Assembly: GCA_032718475.1 (NCBI GenBank)
Contig: JAUCBJ010008009.1
Span: 62,001 to 126,000, forward strand
Reading direction: 5' to 3'
Source of the DNA: Nemertoderma westbladi
Taxonomy: Eukaryota > Xenacoelomorpha > Nemertodermatida > Nemertodermatidae
Length of the DNA stretch: 64,000 bases
Part shown: in pieces, positions 55,843 through 64,000 of the stretch
Position numbering within the stretch: the first letter of the stretch is position 1
Layout of the letters: the number at the start of each line of letters is the position of its first letter
Program-made: the position numbers and the translations under genes
The notes under the pieces: model-generated
What the model was told of the DNA's origin: nothing
The model's database searches: none
The model's input: the letters and a program-made list of their open reading frames with translations, nothing else

Positions 55843-57022
55843 CTACTACTACTACTACTACTAGGATCGGCATGCTGCATTGCAGCTGCATTTTAAAGAA
55901 TGCTGTGCCGGCTTGTCAACAAAATTGCACCGCCACAACTCCCTATCACCCATGACATTTGCTAGATCATCAGCATCTTCAAGGCCAGTGTCCTTTAAGA
56001 TGCGTCTCAAGAAAGTCATGGGCTGTCCACCATGCTTATTCACTCCATGAGGCTGCCAAAGTACAAGATTATGCACTGTCGGTCCTCACGGCAAAAGCAA
56101 TGTCCTGCAAAGCGGAGGCGATTTTGTTCTAGTGTCAAGCTTGGGGGAACCAATGAGACACCTCCAATGTTATATAGTGTCTGGTTGGAGATGTGTGCAT
56201 TGTACTTGACACAATGAACCCGGCGTAGCATTCTTGTGAATGTGCCATCCAGAGATTTGGTATCCTCAGCAGTTAGAGCCCAGCATGGACTCCCGTAGAG
56301 GAGTACTGGAACTACTGCTGCTCTAAATAATCGGACCTTAAGTTTCCAATTAATTCTCGGTGACTTCCAAATCCTGGAAAGCCTATTCAAGGCTGCCCAT
56401 GCCTTTCCCTTACGTATTCGAAGGTCCTCACCTGACTTCCGGATCCATGATCCCAGGTAACAGAAGTCGTCCACATGCTCAAGCATACCATCCTTTGAGC
56501 TTATGCTCATCCGATCAGAGACTTACTGAGGACTTTCAAAGTTAACTGTCAAAATTTTGGTCTTTCTGGAGTTAATAAAAAGACCAACACTAGAAGCAGC
56601 ATGTTCTAATGAGCTGAGGAGCCGTTGGGCTCCCTCTAATGATTCTGAGAGTACTCCTAAGTCATCAGCCAAGTCTAGATCAGTTAGGTACTTGGCAGGA
56701 TTTCCTCGACTTCTGGAGCCAGTAGGTGGAGTTATCATCACCCCATCATCATTATGATGATCTAAGGACATGCGTAGAACATAGTCAACCACAATAATGA
56801 TCAAGAATGGTGCAAGTGTATCTCCTTGGAGGACGCCCCATAACACTTCAAATGGTTCTGTGTCACCGTCAACAGTAGACACAAATGTTGTCGAACCATC
56901 GTATACTGATCGTATTGCTGCAATAATTTCATCAGGAATCCCATATAATGAAAGTATGCTGAACATACGTGAGCGAGAGACTGAATCAAATGCTTTGAAG
57001 AAGTCAACAAAGATAACTACGG
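55843..57022 (-). pseudogene. LINE family B, 5'-truncated copy with RT palm
   Basis: From a (TAC)n tail at 55844-55863 the minus strand encodes the family B C-terminus (VDKPAQHS, RLRFAGHCF, SLVPPSLTL), YLGSWIRKSGED, then LADDLGVLS (catalytic ADD), GVLQGDTLAPF, GIPDEIIAAIRSVY and a FVDFFKAFDS start at about 57020. Frames break at about 56090 and 56520. It supplies the RT palm missing from 9302-12124. The 5' end stops abruptly next to ACGGAGCCCCTAAGGGGACA, the probable edge of the neighbouring element. Confidence 0.88.
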
Positions 57023-57055
57023 AGCCCCTAAGGGGACATTAAAAATAAAAAAAAT

Positions 57056-57340
57056 TCTAACACGAACTTCGTGTTACTAACACGAACTTCGTCTTACTAA
57101 CACGAAGTTCGTGTTACTAACACGAACTTCGTGTTACTAACACGAACTTCGTCTTACTAACACGAACTTCGACTTACTAACAAGAAGTTCATGTTACTAA
57201 CACGAACTTCGACTTACTAACACGAAGTTCGTGTTACTAACACGAACTTCGTCTTACTAACACGAACTTCGTCTTACTAACACGAAGTTCGTGTTAGTAA
57301 CACGAACTTCGTCTTACTAACACGAAGTTCGTGTTAGGTA
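57056..57340. repeat. 20-bp palindromic tandem array, about 14 units
   Basis: TAACACGAACTTCGTGTTAC and variants repeat with an exact 20-bp period. Each intact unit holds AACACGAA-C-TTCGTGTT, an inverted repeat around one central base. Units with GTCTT or GACTT break one arm. There are no unique spacers. It sits between the LINE end and the integrase foldback element and is probably part of the latter. Confidence 0.9.
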
Positions 57341-57439
57341 GGAGGGAAATTCAAATTACAAGGGTGGTATATTGCAATCCAATCATGTAGGTAGTGGTAG
57401 TACTGTACTGTATAAGGACTGTCTTATAGTTCATTATCT

Positions 57440-58587
57440 TACAATACTGATAGTATTGGTAATTGTGGTACCGGTTTCCTTCTCAGTTTCTTTATTAATT
57501 TTATTAGGTTCCAATAGGTCGTAGGTCATTATTTTGTCGCAAATAATGGAACGCAACGAAGTCATCAAAACGTACTTCGATTTATCATATACTTACAAGG
57601 AAATTAGTTTCGTGTTGGAGAAGGATCATAATATCCTTATAGGAGTTCGCCAAATTAAACGCGTTATTAATGCTATGGGGCTGTCGCGTCGTGTATATGA
57701 CGACTTAGACGATGTTTATTCATTTATTCAACATGAATTGAATGGGTCTGGAAGACTTTTTGCTAGGATTCAGACTTCAGGATTCCCCACCAACTCTCAA
57801 TCCGTTGGTTGGCAGTACTCGCCACGTCTAAATAGGCAATCTCAACGTATCGATCCGTTCCATTTCGCCGTAAGAAGTGTTGGTAGCAACGAATATGTCC
57901 ATTCTCAGTCCCGCAGTCCGCCCTAACTCGAATTGGACAACCATTCAGCTGTCTGACTGTATCTAAAAAATAACTACCTATAAGTTTCGGATTGTTGTTA
58001 CTATTATAAACGCGCAGCCACAGAATTTTCCTTGAAAACCCATCAATGCATCCACTGATACAGATCCCATACGGTTTTAATTTATCGTATCCGTCGATGT
58101 GCCAGATGAAGTTTGGACCACAGGCATAATATGATCTTCGATGCAACCGTCGAGATCGGCGCGATTCGACACCGATTGGATCCAAATCCTACGTATCACT
58201 CGCACGTCTTCCTTGCGAACCCTGAGACCATGGAGCCTACACTTTGCATGCATCATACGATAGCCCAAAAGTCTTCCAGACCCATTCAATTCATGTTGAA
58301 TAAATGAATAAACATCGTCTAAGTCGTCATATACACGACGCGACAGCCCCATAGCATTAATAACGCGTTTAATTTGGCGAACTCCTATAAGGATATTATG
58401 ATCCTTCTCCAACACGAAACTAATTTCCTTGTAAGTATATGATAAATCGAAGTACGTTTTGATGACTTCGTTGCGTTCCATTATTTGCGACAAAATAATG
58501 ACCTACGACCTATTGGAACCTAATAAAATTAATAAAGAAACTGAGAAGGAAACCGGTACCACAATTACCAATACTATCAGTATTGTA
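57440..58587 (-). mobile_element. Foldback element carrying a DDE integrase, 321-bp identical inverted arms
   Basis: 57440-57760 and 58267-58587 are, as far as I can read, identical inverted copies of 321 bp around a 506-bp centre. Each arm contains a 5' leader (with GGTACCGGTTTCC-type sequence in it) and the first 76 or so codons of the integrase. The centre carries the rest of that gene on the minus strand. The arm on the left thus duplicates the gene start in antisense. Identity implies very recent formation or gene conversion. Confidence 0.85.
57780..58493 (-). pseudogene. rve-like DDE integrase (eukaryotic 'integrase core' family), frameshifted
   Basis: The start ATG at 58493 gives an N-terminal helix-turn-helix-like region (YKEISFVLEKDHNI, VRQIKRVINAMGLSRR) and GYRMMHAKCRLHG. 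At about 58185 the frame shifts by one and the catalytic core continues: GPNFIWHIDGYDKLKPYGIC (first catalytic Asp), GCIDGFSRKILWL, VRADCGTENGH (second Asp) and NQRIESWWGIL (Glu). All three DDE residues are visible. The C-terminus is cut off at the junction with the left arm soon after the Glu block. This family is widespread in animal genomes as transposon-derived integrases; the exact superfamily is uncertain. One frameshift and truncation make this copy inactive. Confidence 0.8.
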
Positions 58588-60184
58588 TGTAAAAGCTTCT
58601 GTGGGATATAACTGGCCCCTTTTGCTTCGCAATCCAGTTTCCCCCCAGGCGCTGGAATACTCTAAAAAGGTTCTCTAACTGTATATATATTCCCCTCGCC
58701 CGCAAGGTACCGTTACAGGTGTTTTAACGGACATAAAAGTCATTCTGTTATATACGTGTTTTGGCGGACATGGTAAGGCAAAAAACCTGTAATGCACCAA
58801 CTACCTTTCACAGCTTAGCCGTGATGATTCATATTACGACATCTAACAGCTGGTTGCTGACATGGAAACAGCCATTGGATGCATGGTTCTTTGTTTGGCT
58901 TGAGCCAATCAGAGCGATTTTTCCTGTCGACGTGTAGCTTTTCAGCCGATCATAAGGAGAGTGTTCAGTCTTACTGCTTTTACTTGATACTTTGTTGTTA
59001 TTGCTGTCTAAGCCAGAAACACCGGCTTTTTGGAAGAACTCTAGTAAACTGCTTAGATTATAGAAAGTATAACTGTTACCGGCGGTGTTACCTCACTTAA
59101 TTTAACTGCACTAATCATATTGTTTGTACTGCTATTTACCGTCAGTTATTAATTGTACCTATTTGTTGATGGAAATATTGCTCTTTGGATAATACGGATA
59201 AATCACCCAAATTCCCAATTTTCTTGATACACTACAGGTTAGAGAGACCGGCTATACATAACAATTGCGATTTATATTAATGTGGTGTGTATTGAATCTC
59301 AATGTTATTTAGTAGACCCTACGTGAGTCAATTGCTGCTCTCTTTATGTGTGATCAAATATACTGACGGTCGGCAGAATAGTGTGCATGATTGTGAGTGT
59401 GATGTGACTGGTAACAAAGCATTTCCTAAAGAATGCGACTTATACTTTAATCATAAGCCTTATCGTTGCGTTTAGTATAAGTCCTAGCTCTGTTTAAATA
59501 GATAGAGCGCCACGTCCTAAAGGAACTGTTAATATTTCCCGAAAGTTAATAATATCTGTCAGAAATTACATATTAGCGATCAATCGAATAATACAGTAGG
59601 CTTACACTGCAACCTTACACTGCAATAATAAAATCTAAGCATCCGAATTCAGCCTCCCGGGTGTAGATCCATCGGGTGAATGATCGCGCATGGGCTGGCT
59701 TCGGCTAATGTTTTGTTTATTAGCATAAAATATTGTCGTATGCTAAAGGTGTGTTAATTAACTAAAAGACATATAAATTTTGGCAGGTTAAACTGCTAAA
59801 GGTCTTCAAAAGCGCGAACAGTAACAGTTACTTGTATTGCAGTGTAAGCATTAAATACAGTTTAATACTGTTCTGTCGAACAGTAACAGTTATAATCTTA
59901 TTGCAGTAGGCAATAAGGTTGCAAAATACCGTAGTGACTGGTAAAACTGAACCGGTGCTTCTGTAGGTCAGTAGGCCTAACTGTCATCACCGGTACCGGT
60001 ACTGCTGTACAAGTACATTTAGTATTATTCGATTTTGATTATTGTATACCGGTAGGTCTCGATATTAAATCGGGGACGCCTGGTTTTTATTGAGATTTTA
60101 CTTAGGTCTATTTCTGTCAGTTTTATTTACTAGTAGGCTAATATTGAGCAGAAGGCGTGTGACCCTGCTCAGATTGTTCAGATA

Positions 60185-60760
60185 ATTGTAGGCTGGGCTG
60201 CTGTCTGACTGTTGTTGAGTTTGGAGAGATTACGGCGTGTGTAGAGTTTGTCTGATAAAGTGCCGTTAGTAAGTTGGGGCAGCCATATGCTGAAGGTCAA
60301 TCCCCTCTTAAAGAATAAGTCGTACTACCGTGTTAGAACGCATACTAACTAACAGTTTCAGAGTCTGCATATACTGTAGTTTATTTAGGCTTGATCGTAG
60401 TCTGCCAGTGTTTTAGCCTGTGTTTGTTTGTGTGGTCTGTTCAGGTACCGTAATAGTTATTACTCAAATATTTGTAGGCTGGATTGTTGTCTAGCTATTT
60501 TTAGGTCTGAAGGGATTGCTGCGTGTGTAGAGTTGGTCTGATCAAGTGCCGTTAGTAAGTTGGGGCAGCCATAAGCGGTAAGGTCAATCCCCTCTTAAAG
60601 AGTAAGTCGTACTACCGTGTTAGAACGCATACTAACTAACAGTTTCAGAATCTGCACATACTGTAGTTTGTTTAGGCTTAGATAGTAGTCTGCCAGCGTT
60701 TGGTTTGTATTTTGTTTGAGTATTCTGTACGGGTAGCGTAATATTTATTATTCAGAGTTT
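60185..60760 (+). repeat. 287-bp tandem duplication in the leader, right copy
   Basis: GTGCCGTTAGTAAGTTGGGG and AAGTCGTACTACCGTGTTAG each occur twice, 287 bp or so apart, matching the repeat at 2335-2960. Confidence 0.8.
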
Positions 60761-61679
60761 ATGCGATTATTCGCAACATTCATGTCCCCAAGTTTATTCC
60801 TACAGTAATTGTGCTTGTTATACATACCGTTATAGTTAAACTAACCCCGGTACTACATCAGGGCTGCTCGGCGTAGGTAAAGACTGGAGATTTTGTGCTT
60901 CGGTCACTCCAGCAGATGCCGTGGTTCTTTTAACTGTTCAAGTATATTTAACTACTGATTATTTGTTATACCGGTACTTGTACCTAATTTAGGGTTTAGT
61001 GTACAGTGCTTTCCGAAGTAATTAGTGTAGGCAGTATATTTGTGTTGTAAAGTGGTTGATAGGCACATTCGTTAGCTCTATTAGCTTCTGGGTAGGAACA
61101 ATCCGTGATACATAACGTAGTACCTATAGCGATACGGTTATAGGTCGTCAGGCGGTGGTATTTTCCTATCTGGACAGTACAATATATTTACTACTACTTA
61201 TTATTTAAATACCGTAGTACCCTGTCCTTTGTAATAACCAGAAATCTAACCCTTTGTTGGACTGGTTTGTAGACTTCCTGTAAAATTACCCTAAAAATTT
61301 CGTACGTAATATTTTGTTGTGTTTAATTAGAGAATTAATCTCACCCGTATCGTAAGTAATTTGTAGTATTAAGTAACTTAGGTAAATTAGAATTATCAGT
61401 TTTAGTGTCAAATAAATAGCACTTCACTGAGAGCGCACAGCTTCTGTGTAGTGACTCCCCCAGAAATAATAACATTTATTTCAAATATTGACAAAAACCC
61501 ATTTAAACGGGTATATAAATATTATAAATCAACTCAAACGATTTATAAATAGTAGGCCTGCCATACAACAACTAGGTCTCAATATCAGTTGGACTACTGC
61601 TTAAATAACGGTAACAAAGTAAGTTAAAGTAACCAAGTAACCCTAAATATTCAGAAATTCAATTATTCTAAAATAATTG

Positions 61680-61945
61680 ACATACCGGTATTTACCATAG
61701 GCTTATTATATTTATTTCTATAAATTTGAGCTGAAATCATACCGGTATTCTGTAATTAATTTTAGTTCATAGTTATACTTTATATATATTATAAGTGTAA
61801 GCTGTATACCGGTATCCACGATAGGCCTATTATATATTTATATATTTATATATATATTTGTGCTAAATTTATACACCGGTACTCTGTGGCAAATCTAGTC
61901 TGTAATAATACTTATATATACTATAAGCATACCGGTATTCTGATA
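61680..61945 (+). repeat. TACCGGTA-containing repeats, right leader
   Basis: ATACCGGTAT or similar at about 61683, 61740, 61807 and 61929, with one decayed copy near 61875 (ACACCGGTAC), corresponds to the left array at 1010-1385. Confidence 0.7.
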
Positions 61946-62075
61946 TAATATATATATATCCCGCTATATTAAGTAGCAGTATCGGTAATTAATTATTAGG
62001 CTAGCAGTGATACTGAATTACTAGACTTGCTTTAACTGTATTTATAGCCGTAGGCATTCAACTGTGTAAACAAAC

Positions 62076-64000
62076 ATGTCGGACACAACCCAATCACTGT
62101 CGGATAGTCTTTTGGAAAGTGTTAGAATGACTGTTAGACAGTGTCTTAAAAAGATCAGTGACCCAGATCCCAGTATAGAACATCCTAGATCCAAGTCTAA
62201 GTCACCTCCTGCTGTAAGAAAGGCCATCCCTACCGTAGTAGTGTCAGACCCTAGACTAGTAGAACACCGTAGGTCTATCATCGGCACTCGGGCCCAAGTC
62301 AAGCGGGATCAAGAAGCAGCTATCAAACAGCAGCAACCTCCTAGCCCAGAACCTAGTTCTCAGCGGCCCGATGGCTCCAGTAGTTCGGATACTGCTGAGC
62401 GGAGACCCGAACACGGAGCGAAGATGGCGGATACGGTTTATGATGAGCGACCAACCTATGAAGAATCAGCCGACGCCACTTCTTCTCAAGTGGAAAGCGA
62501 AGTGGAAAGCGAATTAACGGCCGCAGAGAAGCTGCGAACTAGAGACGCCATTGACATCTATCTGTCAGACTATCAGCGATTCATAGGAGACGAAGAGTTG
62601 AGGAGACGACTGTCTGGACTTCGCCCTAATAGTGAAGGAACCAAGCTTGTGTTGGACGCACTCGATGCCGAAATGTTAGCTGCAAACCAAGCTGAATGTG
62701 ATGAAAAACTCCGCCTCACTAGAGTCCGAGAAGAACAAATAAAGAAAAGAAGGATAGAGGAACAAAAAACGGCGGCTATGGCGGAGGCTATAGCAGATGC
62801 AGAAGCAGAAAGAAAGGCAGCGGCGGCAGAAGTAGAAGCAGAAAGAAAAGCAGCAAAGGCGGCGGCTGCGGCAGATGCAGAAGCAGAAAGAAAGGTGGCA
62901 AAGGCAGTGAGAGAAGCAGAAAGGAGAGCATCTGAGCAGACTACCCAACTGGAATTGGAGAATCTGCAAGAGACACAAGACAGTATAAATAAACAGTTTA
63001 CTGCTAATCAAATGCAGATGATGAGAAAATCTACTCCCAAGCGCCAGGGGTACACATCATCGGAGGAAGGCGATACTACCGACCCTGAAGGCGGAGGAGA
63101 TAGATCTCATCTAAGTAGGCGTAGAAAAACATATTACCGTCGTAAATTGCCTGATTTGCCCCCAGCTGTTAAAAGACAGCTAACTAGCACAGATTTAGGT
63201 AGTGCAGAACCCATGGAACAATTTATCCAGGTTAAAAGACTCCCTACTATAGTCGATGAACCTGAAATAATTAGGCCTGTAGTTCCCAAAGTCACTTCTG
63301 TGCTAGAGACCCCTACACTTCCAGAGCTTAACTCTAAATTCCCTTTACATAGCACTACACTGCCTGTACCCGGTGGAACAGTCCAAGAGAATATCCCTGT
63401 CCAGATAGCAGAGAGAGAAATCAAAAATTTGTCTCCCGTCGTCCCGCGTCAGCCCGCTACTATGTTGGCGACTCCCGCTTCGGCGGTTGAGTGGGTGGAA
63501 GAGGGACGGCGGGGGATGAATCTCCTGCTGGGACAGATGCAGGAGACTGTCCACCAACTTAAGGGAACAGTGAGGGAAGGTAGAGCAGAGTTGCAAGAAG
63601 TGCAGCAAAGTATCGCGCTAGAACGCGACAAATTAGTCAATATACAAAAGGGCATACCAATACCTCCTGTAACATTGTGTCAACCTGTTAGGTCTGAAGT
63701 ACTACATGCGCAAGGTGTGGAGCCTACACGCATCTATACTGCTAGTGAAGTTGAAACTCCTATAGCAAACCCTATTAAGGGTGATTATAAACCTGTTATT
63801 AATGATATTCCCTATAGACCTGATAATGATCCGAGAAATTTATATACCGATAATTCGATATTAAATAACACGATGGTCCAAGAAAGCTTTACGCGTCAGA
63901 TGGCTAGAACAGAAGCCCGCCAAGCGGTCAAAGTGGGAGAGATCGTCAAATTCAATGGAGATGAGATGAAATGGTTACCTTTCAACGAATATTACAAAGA
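62076..64000 (+). CDS. Gag-like protein of LTR retrotransposon, right copy (partial, 3' end beyond window)
   Basis: ATG at 62076-62078 opens 641 codons without a stop to the window end. Residues 1-145 include a Ser/Pro/Arg-rich region largely absent from the left copy. DAIDIYLSDYQRF lies at about 154-166, and an Ala/Glu/Lys-rich probable coiled coil with AEAERKAA units at about 229-290. A basic SRRRKTYYRRK patch lies near 350, followed by a Pro-rich linker and a second predicted helix (LLLGQMQETVHQLKGTVREG). At the very end is VKFNGDEMKWLPFNEYY, which resembles the F.G....W..F start of retrotransposon capsid domains (Ty3- or BEL-type Gag). The capsid core and pol lie beyond the window. The intact frame suggests a young, possibly active element. 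Confidence 0.75.
   Translation, partial: MSDTTQSLSDSLLESVRMTVRQCLKKISDPDPSIEHPRSKSKSPPAVRKAIPTVVVSDPRLVEHRRSIIGTRAQVKRDQEAAIKQQQPPSPEPSSQRPDGSSSSDTAERRPEHGAKMADTVYDERPTYEESADATSSQVESEVESELTAAEKLRTRDAIDIYLSDYQRFIGDEELRRRLSGLRPNSEGTKLVLDALDAEMLAANQAECDEKLRLTRVREEQIKKRRIEEQKTAAMAEAIADAEAERKAAAAEVEAERKAAKAAAAADAEAERKVAKAVREAERRASEQTTQLELENLQETQDSINKQFTANQMQMMRKSTPKRQGYTSSEEGDTTDPEGGGDRSHLSRRRKTYYRRKLPDLPPAVKRQLTSTDLGSAEPMEQFIQVKRLPTIVDEPEIIRPVVPKVTSVLETPTLPELNSKFPLHSTTLPVPGGTVQENIPVQIAEREIKNLSPVVPRQPATMLATPASAVEWVEEGRRGMNLLLGQMQETVHQLKGTVREGRAELQEVQQSIALERDKLVNIQKGIPIPPVTLCQPVRSEVLHAQGVEPTRIYTASEVETPIANPIKGDYKPVINDIPYRPDNDPRNLYTDNSILNNTMVQESFTRQMARTEARQAVKVGEIVKFNGDEMKWLPFNEYYK

Larger units (their letters stand above)
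58600..62075 (+). mobile_element. 5' LTR plus leader of LTR retrotransposon, right copy
   Basis: Homologous in inverse orientation to 4351-879. It starts at about 58599-58610 with TGTGGGATA, right after the foldback element. CCAATCAGAG lies at 58900-58909, a TATA-like TTTAAATAGA at 59493-59502, the shared CGCCACGTCCTAAAGGAACT at 59508-59527 and AATAAA at 59627-59632. The 287-bp and 118-bp repeats are in the same relative places as in the left copy. Sequence divergence between copies is plain, so they are separate family members, not a recent duplication. Confidence 0.6.

Noticed and set aside
57534-57926. Plus-strand integrase-like protein of 130 residues
   Set aside because: The first 76 or so residues come from the inverted left arm, and the remainder is antisense to the integrase core, so it is a chimera by structure, not a gene.
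1-64000. A giant transposon with 4-kb terminal inverted repeats spanning the window
   Set aside because: The inverted ends are two diverged copies of an LTR element with gag reading outward, different Gag lengths and clear sequence divergence. The interior contains ordinary host genes. Coincident insertions are simpler.

Overview
The window is nuclear DNA of an invertebrate metazoan. The sequence is AT-rich, genes are split by GT-AG introns, there is a eukaryotic tRNA-Phe gene, and most of the rest is transposable elements: LTR, several non-LTR (LINE) families with (TAC)n tails, tRNA-derived SINEs, foldback elements and hammerhead-ribozyme repeats. The two multi-exon genes I could assemble encode animal-type single-pass membrane proteins. 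I do not assign a phylum.

Layout. Both ends carry the 5' part of the same LTR-retrotransposon family in head-to-head inverted orientation: gag at 1-878 (minus) with a leader/LTR to about 4351, and a leader/LTR from about 58600 with gag at 62076-64000 (plus). Positions 4352-12124 hold three LINE copies and a small secreted Cys-rich exon (6477-6695). Positions 12332-17225 (minus) are a four-exon gene for a mannose-6-phosphate-receptor-like (MRH) type I membrane protein whose introns carry SINEs, a MITE and a 145-nt hairpin. Positions 22992-38366 (minus) are a three-exon gene for a Cys-rich single-pass protein with a PPxY tail (Shisa/WBP1-like layout). Its exons were joined by splice-site phase and by continuity of the transmembrane helix, across a 12-kb intron full of repeats. 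Positions 39-46 kb hold hammerhead-ribozyme repeats (one isolated unit and a tandem dimer) and the tRNA-Phe. Positions 46.4-51.8 kb are a nearly complete CR1/L2-like LINE (ORF1, then ORF2 with an N-terminal PHD-type zinc finger) nested inside an older LINE. Positions 52.3-54.6 kb are a 42-bp minisatellite open in frames on both strands. Positions 55.8-58.6 kb hold another LINE, a palindromic 20-bp array and a foldback element carrying a DDE integrase.

The strongest unusual signal is the hammerhead family. Two well-preserved minimal type I hammerhead motifs (41452-41499 plus; 45110-45157 minus) share an 8-position stem I with covariation. They sit in about 332-bp monomers, one pair in tandem, and lie between tRNA-like A-box and B-box motifs. 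This is the organisation expected of animal retrozymes or Sm-alpha-like ribozyme SINEs.

All calls come from reading the sequence. Family names rest on remembered motifs; no database search was run.
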